Assembly (NCBI RefSeq): GCF_003671765.1
Contig: NZ_QPIB01000008.1
Coordinates: 445,224 to 509,223 of the forward strand
DNA length: 64,000 bases
From: Xenophilus sp. E41
GTDB lineage: Bacteria; Pseudomonadota; Gammaproteobacteria; Burkholderiales; Burkholderiaceae_C
Direction: 5' to 3'
How positions within the stretch are numbered: the first letter of the stretch is position 1; each line of letters opens with the position of its first letter. The translations under genes and the position numbers were made by a program. Shown here in pieces: positions 35,225 to 44,317 of this stretch. The notes below the pieces were generated by a model that was not told where the DNA came from, did not search any database, and was given only the letters and a program-made list of their open reading frames with translations.

Positions 35225-36340
35225 ATGCCGACGTCCGCCACCGACCGCCTGCGCTGGGACCTGTTCTGCCGCGTCATCGACAACCACGGCGACCTGGGCG
35301 TGTGCTGGCGCCTGGCCCGCCAGCTCGCCGACGGCGGCGACGCGGTGCGGCTGTGGATCGACGACGGCCGCGCGCTCGCCTGGATGGCGCCCGCCGGCCA
35401 CGCGGGCGTCACGGTGGTCGACTGGGGCGACGCGGGCGCCGTGCACCGCGCCGTGGCCGAAGCGCCGGCGCCCGACGTGCTGGTCGAGGCCTTCGGCTGC
35501 GACCCGGCGCCCGAACTCGTCGCACACTTCGCCCGCCATGCCGGCACGGCGCGCCGCCGCGCCTGGATCAACCTCGAATACCTCTCGGCCGAACCGTACG
35601 TGGAACGCCTGCACCGCCTGCCCTCCCCCGTCTTCCGCGGCCCGGGCGAGGGGCTGACCAAGTGGTTCTTCTACCCCGGCTTCACGCCGGCCACGGGTGG
35701 GCTGCTGCGCGAGCCGGACCTGGCGGCGCAACGCGAGGCCTTCGACCGGCGCGCCTGGCTCGCCGACCAGGGCATCGCCTGGCAGGGCGAGCGGCTCGTG
35801 TCCCTCTTCTGCTACGAGCCGCCCGCGCTGGCGCCGCTGCTCGGGCAATGGATGGCCGGCGCGGAACCGACCCGGCTGCTGGTCAGCGCCGGCCGCGCCC
35901 ACGCCGCGGTCGAACAGGCCCTGAAGATGCTGGAAGCCCCGCCGGCCGGGCGCGGGACGCTGTCGATTTCATACCTGCCGCATCTCCCGCAGCCCGCGTT
36001 CGACGCGCTGCTGTGGTCCTGCGACCTGAACCTCGTGCGCGGCGAGGACTCCTTCGTGCGCGCCCACTGGGCCAGCGCGCCCTTCGTCTGGCAGATCTAC
36101 CCGCAGGACGACGACGCCCACCACGTCAAGTTGAACGCCTGGCTGGACTGGCTGGATGCGCCGGCCTCGCTGCGCGCCTTCCACCACGCCTGGAACGGCT
36201 TTTCGGACGCTCCGGCGCTGGCGCCCGATGCGGCGATGCTGGCCGACTGGCGCGCTGCCGCGCACGCCGGCCGCGCGCGGCTGCTGGCCCAGGACGACCT
36301 CGCCACCCAGTTGCGGCGCTTCGTCACCCAAAAAAGCTAA
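35225..36340 (+). CDS. earP: EF-P arginine rhamnosyltransferase
   Basis: A 371-residue GT-B glycosyltransferase that puts rhamnose from dTDP-rhamnose on Arg32 of EF-P. Family markers: the N-terminal [20 protein letters not shown] with the catalytic Asp, [17 protein letters not shown], the mid-segment [18 protein letters not shown], and nucleotide-sugar-binding [20 protein letters not shown]. The start 35225 is favoured over the ATG at 35204 because homologous-looking sequence begins there. The efp gene with the target Arg follows after 161 bases. Confidence 0.95.
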   Translation: MPTSATDRLRWDLFCRVIDNHGDLGVCWRLARQLADGGDAVRLWIDDGRALAWMAPAGHAGVTVVDWGDAGAVHRAVAEAPAPDVLVEAFGCDPAPELVAHFARHAGTARRRAWINLEYLSAEPYVERLHRLPSPVFRGPGEGLTKWFFYPGFTPATGGLLREPDLAAQREAFDRRAWLADQGIAWQGERLVSLFCYEPPALAPLLGQWMAGAEPTRLLVSAGRAHAAVEQALKMLEAPPAGRGTLSISYLPHLPQPAFDALLWSCDLNLVRGEDSFVRAHWASAPFVWQIYPQDDDAHHVKLNAWLDWLDAPASLRAFHHAWNGFSDAPALAPDAAMLADWRAAAHAGRARLLAQDDLATQLRRFVTQKS

Positions 36341-36501
36341 AATAGCGGGCTTTGCGGAAATCGGGGTTGCGACCTCGGCGGCCTTTTCAGGGGCCTTTCG
36401 CACCACCCGCCGCGGGTCCGCAGCGCGCCAGCCACAGCCCGTGAGCCGGCGACCTGCACCGAGCGGCCAACGTCAGAAGTCCCTCGAAAGGACACACACT
36501 C

Positions 36502-37056
36502 ATGAAAATCGCTCAAGAAATCCGCGCCGGCAACGTCATCATGCACGGCAAGGACCCGATGGTCGTGCTCAAGACCGAATACAGCCGCGGCGGCCGCAAC
36601 AGCGCCACCGTGCGCATGAAGATGAAGAGCCTGATCGCCAACTTCAACACCGAAGTGGTCTTCAAGGCCGACGACAAGATCGACCAGATCGTGCTGGACA
36701 AGAAGGAGTGCACCTACTCCTATTTCGCCGACCCCATGTACGTCTGCATGGACAGCGAATACAACCAGTACGAAGTCGAAGCCGAGAACATGGGCGATGC
36801 CCTGAACTACCTCGAAGACGGCATGCCGCTCGAAGTCGTGTTCTACGACGGCAAGGCCATCTCGGTCGAAGTGCCGACCAGCGTCGAGCGCGAGATCACC
36901 TGGACCGAACCCGCCGTCAAGGGCGACACCTCGGGCAAGGTGCTCAAGCCCGCCAAGATCGCCACCGGCTTCGAAGTGCCCGTGCCGCTGTTCGTGTCGC
37001 AAGGCGACAAGATCGAAATCGACACCCGCACGGGCGAATACCGCAAGCGCGTCTGA
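36502..37056 (+). CDS. efp: elongation factor P, Arg32 type
   Basis: A 184-residue EF-P, which relieves ribosome stalling at polyproline stretches. Three beta domains are seen. The loop-tip residue is Arg32 ([11 protein letters not shown]), the residue rhamnosylated by EarP, rather than the Lys used by EpmA. The C-terminal signature is [22 protein letters not shown] precedes the ATG. The long proline runs in TonB (16330-16590) are plausible clients. A terminator follows. Confidence 0.97.
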   Translation: MKIAQEIRAGNVIMHGKDPMVVLKTEYSRGGRNSATVRMKMKSLIANFNTEVVFKADDKIDQIVLDKKECTYSYFADPMYVCMDSEYNQYEVEAENMGDALNYLEDGMPLEVVFYDGKAISVEVPTSVEREITWTEPAVKGDTSGKVLKPAKIATGFEVPVPLFVSQGDKIEIDTRTGEYRKRV

Positions 37057-37079
37057 GCGCCGCGCCACGATTCCTGCCA

Positions 37080-37107
37080 GGGGCTCCTTCGGGAGCCCTT
37101 TTCTTTG
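37080..37107 (+). terminator. efp terminator
   Basis: GGGCTCC and GGAGCCC pair around TTCG, a very stable tetraloop, followed by TTTTCTTT. Confidence 0.9.
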
Positions 37108-37185
37108 CGCGCCGCAGCCGCACGACGCCCGCGCGGGGGTCGCCGGCATCGCTAGACTCGCCGCCTTCATCGTCCGCAGCGTCCC

Positions 37186-37776
37186 ATGGCCAAGACACCG
37201 CACTCCGAGGCATTCAAGCGAGAACTCGTCGACGAAGCATTGAACCGCACGCCACGCGGCGGTTTCCCCGAGCTCGAGAAACGGCACGGCCTCAAGCCCG
37301 GCACGCTCTTCGACTGGGTGGAAACGCTGGGCCCGCCGCCGCCACCGGCCCCCTTCTCGTCGCTGCACTTCTGGATCGGCACCACCTCCCTGTCCGACGC
37401 GGACTTCGGCGCCTACTTCGACGCGGCCGACGACTACTGGTCGCACGAGGTCGAGGACATCGAGGCGGCCGACACCGACCTCACGGGCTGCGGCCTGTGC
37501 GTCGACCTGGGCATGCGCTTCCTCTACGACGAGGACCTGCTGCTGGTGATCCGCCTGGAGACGCCGGTGCCCGTGCGCGAACTGGCCGAGATGAGCACGA
37601 TCGAATCCGACGCATCGCTGCAGGCGATCGTGGCCGGCTGCGCCGAACGCGGCATCCACAGCGCGAACGCGATGTTCGTCTATGCCGACCCCGCGGAGCC
37701 TGTCAGGGACACGGCCAAGCTGTACAACGGCCTGCCCTACATCGGCCTGTTCCCGAGCAAGACTTCAACGAAGTGA
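37186..37776 (+). CDS. transposase-type HTH fused to an Imm22-like domain
   Basis: A 196-residue protein of two parts. Residues 1-45 (HSEAFKRELVDEALNRTPRG, then ELEKRHGLKPGTLFDWVE) resemble the HTH of IS3-type OrfA transposases. After a proline run (PPPPP), residues about 58-170 resemble immunity protein 22: HFWIGTTSLSDADFGAYFD, CGLCVDLGMRFLYDEDLLLV and ERGIHSANAMFVYADP. Imm22 proteins normally protect against polymorphic toxins, but no toxin gene is adjacent. The fusion could be a DNA-binding regulator with a co-opted immunity fold. The Imm22 match is by eye and needs a profile search. Confidence 0.6.
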   Translation: MAKTPHSEAFKRELVDEALNRTPRGGFPELEKRHGLKPGTLFDWVETLGPPPPPAPFSSLHFWIGTTSLSDADFGAYFDAADDYWSHEVEDIEAADTDLTGCGLCVDLGMRFLYDEDLLLVIRLETPVPVRELAEMSTIESDASLQAIVAGCAERGIHSANAMFVYADPAEPVRDTAKLYNGLPYIGLFPSKTSTK

Positions 37777-37798
37777 ACGGCGGTCGTAAGCTGGCGCC

Positions 37799-38587
37799 AT
37801 GCACGCCGACACGCCCCCACCCGCCGTCCGCACCGAAACCGACGGCCCCGTCAGCACCATCGTCCTGAGCCGGCCGCACTGCCGTAACGCGGTGGACGGC
37901 CCGACGGCCGCCCTGCTGCGCGAGGCCTTCGAGCGCTTCGAGGCCGACGAAGGCCAGCGCGTGGCCGTGCTGTGGGGCGAACACGGCACGTTCTGCGCCG
38001 GCGCCGACCTGGGCGCCGTGAACGACCCCGCCCGCCGCCACGAACTCGACCCTGACGGCGGCGGCACCGGGCCGATGGGTCCGAGCCGCATGGCGCTGAA
38101 GAAGCCGCTCGTCGCGGCCATCGCCGGGCACGCCGTGGCCGGCGGGCTGGAGCTGGCCTTGCTGGCCGACCTGCGGGTGGCGGAAGAGAACGCCGTGCTC
38201 GGCGTGTTCTGCCGCCGCTGGGGCGTGCCGCTGATCGATGGCGGCACCGTGCGCCTGCCGCGCGTCGTCGGCATGGGCCGCGCACTGGACCTGATCCTCA
38301 CCGGACGGCCGGTCGCGGCCGACGAGGCCCTGGGCATGGGGCTGGTCAACCGGGTCGTGCCGCCGGGCCAGGCGCGCGCCGCGGCCGAGCAATTGGCGCG
38401 CGAGATCGCCGCCTTCCCACAGCAGTGCATGCTGACCGACCGCGCCTCCGCCTACGGCCAGTGGGACCTGCCGCTGGCCGAGGCCCTGCGCGCCGAGGGC
38501 CGCCGGGGGGTGCCCATCGTGGCGGCCGAAGGTGCGGCCGGCGCGGCGCGCTTCGTCCAGGGCGAAGGCCGGCACGGGCGCTTCTGA
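37799..38587 (+). CDS. enoyl-CoA hydratase/isomerase family protein
   Basis: A 262-residue crotonase-fold protein. CoA-binding and oxyanion-hole elements are seen: SRPHCRNAVDGPTAALL, GEHGTFCAGADLGAV, and KKPLVAAIAGHAVAGGLELALL, then EENAVLGVFCRRWGVPLIDG. The catalytic Glu that hydratases carry at the GVFCRRWG position is not obvious, so isomerase, hydrolase or other crotonase chemistry is possible. The start is 22 bases after the upstream gene. Confidence 0.88.
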   Translation: MHADTPPPAVRTETDGPVSTIVLSRPHCRNAVDGPTAALLREAFERFEADEGQRVAVLWGEHGTFCAGADLGAVNDPARRHELDPDGGGTGPMGPSRMALKKPLVAAIAGHAVAGGLELALLADLRVAEENAVLGVFCRRWGVPLIDGGTVRLPRVVGMGRALDLILTGRPVAADEALGMGLVNRVVPPGQARAAAEQLAREIAAFPQQCMLTDRASAYGQWDLPLAEALRAEGRRGVPIVAAEGAAGAARFVQGEGRHGRF

Positions 38588-38668
38588 CCGCGCCGCCCGC
38601 CCGCCTGGCCCGATGCTTGCTGGGCGCACAATCACTGTCACCCGAAGCATCCGCGACCCCGCCCAAGA

Positions 38669-39538
38669 ATGAGCCCCAACGACACGCACGACCTCCACGA
38701 CAAACGCCTCGCCGACGCCTGGGCCACGCTCCAGGCCCATGCCGACCAGGGGCTGCCGCTCGACCACGATCCTTCCCGCCTGGCTTTTGCCGACCCCGAG
38801 TTCCTGCTGCGCCGCGAGACCCGCGGCCTGCGCATGCAGCTGGAGCTGATGAAGCCCGACCTGGAGATGCGCGCCCACGGCATCGAGAACACCATCGTCG
38901 TCTTCGGCAGCGCCCGCTTTCGCAGCGAGGAGGAAATGGGCGCCCTGATCGCCCAGGCCGACGCCGCCGGCGACGCCAAGGCCGCCGCCCGCTGGCGCCG
39001 GCTTGCGCGTGGCAGCCACTACTACGAGCAGGCACGCGCCTTCGGCAAGCTGGTCGCCCACTACAGCAACGACAAGGACCCGGCCGACCAGCTCTTCGTG
39101 TGCACCGGCGGCGGCCCGGGCATCATGCAGGCGGCCAACCGCGGCGCCTACGAGGGCGGCGGCCTGTCGGTCGGCCTGGCCATCGCGCTGCCGATGGAAG
39201 AGGCGGCCAACCCCTACGTCACGCCGGCGCTGTCGTTCAAGTTCCACTACTTCGCCATCCGCAAGATGCACTTCATGATGCGGGCGAAGGCGCTGGTGGC
39301 CTTCCCGGGCGGCTTCGGCACGCTGGACGAGCTGTTCGAGGTCGTCACGCTCGTGCAGACCCGCAAGTCCAAGCAGGTGCCGATCGTGCTCTTCGGCTCC
39401 GAATACTGGAAGCGGCTGATCGACTTCGACTTCCTGGTCGAGGAAGGCGTGATCTCGCCCGAGGACATCGACCTCTTCGAGTACGTCGACACGCCCGAGG
39501 ACGCCTGGGCGGCGATCAAGCGCTTCTACAAGCTCTGA
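38669..39538 (+). CDS. LOG-family Rossmann-fold protein (TIGR00730-like)
   Basis: A 289-residue protein with the LOG signatures FVCTGGGPGIMQAANRGAYE and ALVAFPGGFGTLDELFEVVT, the sugar-phosphate pocket of cytokinin-activating phosphoribohydrolases and nucleotide 5'-monophosphate nucleosidases. Such genes were long mislabelled lysine decarboxylases. An N-terminal extension of about 75 residues makes it longer than the shortest members. The exact nucleotide substrate is unknown. Confidence 0.9.
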   Translation: MSPNDTHDLHDKRLADAWATLQAHADQGLPLDHDPSRLAFADPEFLLRRETRGLRMQLELMKPDLEMRAHGIENTIVVFGSARFRSEEEMGALIAQADAAGDAKAAARWRRLARGSHYYEQARAFGKLVAHYSNDKDPADQLFVCTGGGPGIMQAANRGAYEGGGLSVGLAIALPMEEAANPYVTPALSFKFHYFAIRKMHFMMRAKALVAFPGGFGTLDELFEVVTLVQTRKSKQVPIVLFGSEYWKRLIDFDFLVEEGVISPEDIDLFEYVDTPEDAWAAIKRFYKL

Positions 39539-39544
39539 CGGTCG

Positions 39545-40306
39545 TCACGGGCGCTCGGCAGCCGGCCCCTCGGACAGCGCGGCGTCCGGCGCTTCGTCGG
39601 CCGGCGGATGCGAAGCGCCCAGCCCCATGCCCATGCCGGCGCCGGCCATCGCACCACCGCCTCCGCCGGCGCCGCCACCGCCACGGCCACCCGCGGCGCC
39701 TCCACCCTGCCCCGTCGCCCCCCCGCGTCCGCCGGTGCCGCCCGCGGCACCCGGGCGTGCCGGCCCCTGCGGCGGCACCGCCAGGTCGGCCGGCACGGCC
39801 GCCAGGTCCAGCGCTTCGCGGATGAAGCCGCGCAGCGAGGCGACCAGCGGCCCGACGAGGACGACCCGCCCCGCCACCATGTCCTGCGCCGCCTGCACGG
39901 CCAGGCGCACCTGTTCCTCGGTGCCGAGCAGGATGACATCGGACAGCGCGGCCTCCACCGCATCGCGGATGCGGCGCCGCCGCTCGGCGACGCTCGCCGG
40001 CAATTCGCGTTCCACCGGCAGCACGGCCTCGACGTCGCCGGCGGGCGTGGGCTGCGCACGGACGCGACGGCTGCCGTGCGAGGGATCCACCTCGAGGTTG
40101 CCGGTGAACGAGCCGCCCAGCACCTTGTAGGCGGCGATCAGCGTGCGCAGGCGCTCGTTGATCTGCCGGTTCTCGCGCTCGCGCCGGCGCTGCAGCGTCT
40201 GCATGAACACCAGGCGGATGCCCACGGCCACCAGCGACACGAGCACCAGCCCGAACAGGGTGGTCGCGGCCGCGGACCAGGAGGAGAAGTCGAAGGCGTT
40301 GCGCAT
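39545..40306 (-). CDS. hypothetical membrane protein with Gly-rich tail
   Basis: About 253 residues. One membrane helix (about 10-32, AATTLFGLVLVSLVAVGIRL) is followed by a basic coiled segment (LQRRRERENRQINERL, then RTLIAAYKVLGGSFTGNLEV). A helical domain (VEAALSDVILLGTEEQVRLA) and a Gly/Ala-rich low-complexity C-terminus (about 190-235) follow. I do not recognise a function; the soluble part looks like a conserved uncharacterised domain. A TTG six codons upstream (40324) is an alternative start. It ends 7 bases from the convergent LOG gene. Confidence 0.7.
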   Translation of the reverse strand: MRNAFDFSSWSAAATTLFGLVLVSLVAVGIRLVFMQTLQRRRERENRQINERLRTLIAAYKVLGGSFTGNLEVDPSHGSRRVRAQPTPAGDVEAVLPVERELPASVAERRRRIRDAVEAALSDVILLGTEEQVRLAVQAAQDMVAGRVVLVGPLVASLRGFIREALDLAAVPADLAVPPQGPARPGAAGGTGGRGGATGQGGGAAGGRGGGGAGGGGGAMAGAGMGMGLGASHPPADEAPDAALSEGPAAERP

Positions 40307-40363
40307 GGCGGCAGTGTCACGCAACGGCCGGTGTGCCCGCGTCGGCGCGCCGCCCGGCCGCGT

Positions 40364-41548
40364 TCAGGACGGCGGCGCGCGCAGCCCCCACACCGCCCGC
40401 GCGCCCGAGGCGACGACGGCGCCCACCACCCAGAACACGCCGCCGATGCCGATCAGCGCACCGAGCGAGCCGAAGAGCATGGGCATGGCGACGCTGGAGG
40501 CGTTGATCGTCATGAGCCGCAGCCCCAGCGCCTCGCCGTGGCGGGCATGCGGCGTGATCTGGTGCAGCATGCTCATCACCATCGGCTGCACGGCGCCCAG
40601 CGCGAAGCCCAGCACGACCGAGCACAGGCCCATGAGCCAGGGTGATTCCAGCAGCGGGTAGACCGAGAACACCAGGGCCGTAACGATCGTCGACGTCAGG
40701 ATCACGCTGCGCTCCGACGCCCGCGCCGCCAGCACCGGCAGCAGCACCCGCACCACGGCAGCAGCAATCGCGAAGGCGCCCAGGATCGAGCCGATGACCG
40801 AGGCGCTCAGGCCGCGCTCGTGGCCCAGCACCGGCAGCACGAAGGCGTGCACGTCCCAGCTCGATGACTGCAGCCAGTTCACGAACAGCAGGCGGCGGAA
40901 CATCGGCTCGCGCAGCAGGTCCCAGGCGCGGGTGGGCGCGGCACCCGCGGCGGGCGGCGTGCGCGCGGGTTCCTTGACCTGGCGCACGAGCAGCCAGCAC
41001 ACCAGCGGCAGCAGGGCCATGACGGCGAAGCAGACGCGGAAGGACGGCAGGTCGGCCGGCGCGCCGCCCCACAGCCGGCTGCCGTGGTCGATCAGCAGCC
41101 CGGCGACGAAGGGCCCGAGGAAGTTGGCGCCGGCCGGCGCGATCGCCAGCCAGCTGAACACGCGCTTGAGCTGCGTCGGATTGCCCGCCGCCCGGCCCAC
41201 GTGGCGCTGCAGCGCGATCACCGTGGCGCCGGTGGCGCCGCCGGTCAGCAGCGCCGCCACGCACATGGCCGGGAACACCGGGAAGGCCAGCACCAGTGCC
41301 GCACCGAGCGTCGCCGCGACGACCGACAGGGCCAGCGGCCGCTTGAGCCCGTGCCGGTCGGCGAAGCGACCCGCCGGCAGCGCAAGGAACACCTGCGTGA
41401 GTGCGAACAGCGCGATCAGCACCCCGACCGCCGCCGGGCTGTAGCCCTGCTGCAGCGCCAGCAGCGGCGTGGCCAGCCGCACGCCGGCCATGGTGGCGTG
41501 GAGGCAGACCTGGGCGAGGATCAGGCGCAGCAGTTCGGCGCCGTTCAT
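40364..41548 (-). CDS. MFS transporter
   Basis: A 394-residue protein with twelve predicted membrane helices. The major-facilitator loop 2-3 motif is visible as GRFADRHGLKRPLAL, and helix 5 has GGATGATVIALQRHVGRAAG. The substrate is unknown; the general look is of a drug or metabolite exporter. It is followed on the minus strand by the Gly-rich membrane protein gene after 57 bases. Confidence 0.9.
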   Translation of the reverse strand: MNGAELLRLILAQVCLHATMAGVRLATPLLALQQGYSPAAVGVLIALFALTQVFLALPAGRFADRHGLKRPLALSVVAATLGAALVLAFPVFPAMCVAALLTGGATGATVIALQRHVGRAAGNPTQLKRVFSWLAIAPAGANFLGPFVAGLLIDHGSRLWGGAPADLPSFRVCFAVMALLPLVCWLLVRQVKEPARTPPAAGAAPTRAWDLLREPMFRRLLFVNWLQSSSWDVHAFVLPVLGHERGLSASVIGSILGAFAIAAAVVRVLLPVLAARASERSVILTSTIVTALVFSVYPLLESPWLMGLCSVVLGFALGAVQPMVMSMLHQITPHARHGEALGLRLMTINASSVAMPMLFGSLGALIGIGGVFWVVGAVVASGARAVWGLRAPPS

Positions 41549-41561
41549 GGGCGCCCTGCCG

Positions 41562-41624
41562 TTTCGAACAAGATCGGCCTGCAGCGCCCGTCCTGCCTGC
41601 GCAAGCAGCTATGAATTCGATAGC
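41562..41624 (+). repeat. dispersed palindromic repeat, copy 6
   Basis: TTTCGAAC, CAGCGCCCG, a variable loop, then GCGCAAGCAGCTATGAATTCGATAGC. It fills the gap between rmuC and the MFS gene. Confidence 0.75.
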
Positions 41625-41645
41625 AACCGGACACCGCGGGCACCG

Positions 41646-43304
41646 TCACGGCGCCCCGTCGTCGTCGAGCGAGCCCGGCTCGGCATCGAGGCCGGGCAGC
41701 AGGCCCTGGGCCTGGCCGTCGGGCAGCGCCTCGACGTCGCGCAGCCGGCGGTTGAGCACGTTGGTGCGCGTCTGCGCCTTGTCCAGCGTATTGAGCACGG
41801 TCTGCGTCTGCCGCTTCACGTCGGCCAGCACGCCGCCGAACTTCATGAACTCGGACTTCACCGCTCCCAGCACCTGCCAGACCTCGCTGCTGCGCTTCTC
41901 CAGCGCCAGCGTGCGGAAGCCCATCTGCAGCGAATTGAGCATGGCCAGCAGCGTGGTCGGGCCGGCCAGCGTCACGCGGTGCTCGCGCTGCAGCGCCTCC
42001 ATGAGGCCGGGCCGGCGCAGCACCTCGGCATACAGGCCCTCGGTGGGCAGGAACAGGATGGCGAAATCGGTGGTGTATGGCGGCTCCACATACTTCTCGG
42101 CGATGCCGCGCGCCTCCAGGCGGATGCGCGCTTCGAGCGCCCGCGCCGCCGCCTCCACGGCCACGGCGTCGGCGCGCTGCTGCGCGTCGAGCAGGCGCTC
42201 GTAGTCCTCGTTGGGGAACTTCGCGTCGATCGGCAGCCAGACCGGCTTGCCGTCGTCGCTGCGGCCCGGCAGGCGGATGGCGAAGTCGACCGGGTTGCGC
42301 GAATCGGGCCGGGTGCTGATCTGCGCCGCGTACTGCTCGGGCGACAGCACGTGCTCCAGCAGCGCCGCGAGCTGCGCCTCGCCGAACATGCCGCGCGTCT
42401 TCACGTTGGTCAGCAGGTGCTTGAGGTCGCCCACCCCCTGCGCAAGCGTCTGCATCTCGCCCAGGCCCTTGTAGACCTGCTCCAGCCGCTCGGCCACCTG
42501 CTTGAAGCTCTCGCCCAGGCGCGCCTCCAGCGTGCTCTGCAGCTTCTCGTCGACCACCTGGCGCATCTCGTCGAGCTTGGTCGCGTTGCTCGCCTGCAGC
42601 TGCGTGAGCTGCTGCTCCATGGTCGCGCGCACTTCGGCGATGCGGCGGGCGTTGGTCTCGCTGAGCGACTGCAGCTGGGTGTTGAGCGCCTCGGCCAGCG
42701 ACTGGCGCAGCGTGTCGATCTGGCGCGCGAAGGCGTCCAGCCGCTCGGCCTGCGCCTGCATCGCATGCGTGCCCTGCTGCACCAGCGCCGCCTGGAAGGC
42801 CGCCAGCCCCTCGCCCTGCTCGCGCCGCGCGGCCTGGGTCGACAGCGTGACCTCTTCCAGCTTGCCGGCATGGGTCTGTTGCAATTGGCCGAGCAGTTGT
42901 TCGGTCGTGGTGCGCACCTCGGCCAGCCGGCGCGCGTTCGATTCGGTCAGCCCGTGCAGCTGGTTGTTGAGCGTTTCCCCTAGCGTGCCCTGCATGCGGG
43001 CGAGCTGCTGGGCGAAGGCATCGATCTGCGCGTTCTGCGTGCGCGCCGTCTCGGCCGCCTGCGCCAGCAGCGACTGCTGGAAGGTGGCGAGCTGCTGCGC
43101 GCTTTCCTGGCGGGTGGCGCGGGCGGAATCGGCGAGTTCCTGCCGCAGCGAGCGCTCGGCCTTGTCGACGGCACCATCGACCACCGCCGCCAGCACCTCG
43201 CGGTCGGGCGGCGCGGGCCGGCGCAGCAGAAGCACCAGCACAAAGATCAGGTTGAGGGCCGCCAGCGCAAGCAGCAGCCAGGTCTCCAGAGGTAAGGCGG
43301 GCAT
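41646..43304 (-). CDS. rmuC: DNA recombination protein RmuC
   Basis: A 552-residue protein. An N-terminal membrane helix (LLALAALNLIFVLVLLLRR) is followed by a very long coiled coil (about 40-300) with internal near-repeats around TLRQSLAEALNTQLQSLSE and MQGTLGETLNNQLHGLTE. The conserved RmuC nuclease-like domain follows (GMFGEAQLAALLEHVLSPEQ, LPIDAKFPNEDYERLL, TEGLYAEVLRRPGLMEALQ). RmuC limits DNA inversions at short inverted repeats in E. coli. The coiled-coil duplication makes it somewhat longer than E. coli RmuC. Confidence 0.94.
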   Translation of the reverse strand: MPALPLETWLLLALAALNLIFVLVLLLRRPAPPDREVLAAVVDGAVDKAERSLRQELADSARATRQESAQQLATFQQSLLAQAAETARTQNAQIDAFAQQLARMQGTLGETLNNQLHGLTESNARRLAEVRTTTEQLLGQLQQTHAGKLEEVTLSTQAARREQGEGLAAFQAALVQQGTHAMQAQAERLDAFARQIDTLRQSLAEALNTQLQSLSETNARRIAEVRATMEQQLTQLQASNATKLDEMRQVVDEKLQSTLEARLGESFKQVAERLEQVYKGLGEMQTLAQGVGDLKHLLTNVKTRGMFGEAQLAALLEHVLSPEQYAAQISTRPDSRNPVDFAIRLPGRSDDGKPVWLPIDAKFPNEDYERLLDAQQRADAVAVEAAARALEARIRLEARGIAEKYVEPPYTTDFAILFLPTEGLYAEVLRRPGLMEALQREHRVTLAGPTTLLAMLNSLQMGFRTLALEKRSSEVWQVLGAVKSEFMKFGGVLADVKRQTQTVLNTLDKAQTRTNVLNRRLRDVEALPDGQAQGLLPGLDAEPGSLDDDGAP

Positions 43305-43320
43305 CCGGTGGCTTCGTCGC

Positions 43321-44307
43321 TCAGTTCTTGGCCAGCACGGCCGGGTTCACGGGGGTCAGTGGCTTGCCGTTCACGAGGTAGCCGATGAGGTTGTCGACGG
43401 CCAGGTCGGCCATGGCCTTGCGCGTGGGCACGGTGGCGCTGGCGATGTGCGGCGTGAGCACGACGTTCGGCACGGTGAGCAGGTCCGGGTGCACCTTCGG
43501 CTCGCCTTCGAACACGTCCAGGCCTGCGGCGGCGATGCGCTTCTCCTTGAGCGCCACGGCCAGCGCCGCGTCGTCGACGATGCCGCCGCGCGCGATGTTG
43601 ATCAGCGTCGCAGTGGGCTTCATGAGCGCGATCTCGGCCGCGCCGATGGTGTGGTGCGAGGCCGGCGTGTAGGGCACGACGAGCACGACGTGATCGGCTG
43701 TCTTCAGCAGCTCGTCCTTGCCCACGTAGCTCGCCTTGCACTCCGCCTCGAGCGCCGCATCGAGTCGCGAGCGGTTGTGGTAGATCACCTTCATGCCGAA
43801 GCCGTGCGCGCCGCGCCTGGCGATGCCCTGCCCGATGCGGCCCATGCCGATGATGCCCAGCGTGCTGCCGTGGATGTCGCTGCCCGAGAACATGTCGTAG
43901 GCCCACTTCTGCCATTGGCCGGCGCGCAGGAAATGCTCGCTCTCGGCGATGCGGCGCGCCGTGGCCATCAGCAGTGCGAAGCCGAAGTCGGCCGTGGTCT
44001 CGGTCAGCACGTCGGGCGCATTGGTGCCCAGCACGCCATGCGCGGTCATGGCGTCGGTGTCGAAGTTGTTGTAGCCGACGGCCATGTTGGCGCAGATCTT
44101 CAGCCCGGGGCAGGCGTCCAGCAGCTCGGCGTCGATGCGCTCGCTGCCGGTGGTGAACACGCCCACTTTGCCCTGCAGCCTGGCGATCAGCTGCGCCTTG
44201 CTCCACACCTCGTCGGCCTGGTTGGACTCGACCTCGAAGTGCTGCGCGAGGCGCTCGATGGATTCGGGAAAGATCGCACGGGCGACCAGGACCTTGGGCT
44301 TGCTCAT
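43321..44307 (-). CDS. D-2-hydroxyacid dehydrogenase (glyoxylate/hydroxypyruvate reductase type)
   Basis: A 328-residue NAD(P)-dependent reductase. The Rossmann motif is LGIIGMGRIGQGIARR, the substrate loop NMAVGYNNFDTDA, the catalytic Arg region NIARGGIVDDAAL, and the catalytic His TPHIASAT. It is closest in look to glyoxylate reductase/D-glycerate dehydrogenase. It begins 11 bases after the NhaD-like gene, so the two are co-transcribed. Confidence 0.9.
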   Translation of the reverse strand: MSKPKVLVARAIFPESIERLAQHFEVESNQADEVWSKAQLIARLQGKVGVFTTGSERIDAELLDACPGLKICANMAVGYNNFDTDAMTAHGVLGTNAPDVLTETTADFGFALLMATARRIAESEHFLRAGQWQKWAYDMFSGSDIHGSTLGIIGMGRIGQGIARRGAHGFGMKVIYHNRSRLDAALEAECKASYVGKDELLKTADHVVLVVPYTPASHHTIGAAEIALMKPTATLINIARGGIVDDAALAVALKEKRIAAAGLDVFEGEPKVHPDLLTVPNVVLTPHIASATVPTRKAMADLAVDNLIGYLVNGKPLTPVNPAVLAKN

Positions 44308-44317
44308 GAAAGCGTCC

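Noticed and set aside
37186..37320. Remnant IS3 element
   Set aside because: Only the HTH resembles OrfA; there are no terminal inverted repeats or OrfB, and the frame continues intact into the second domain.
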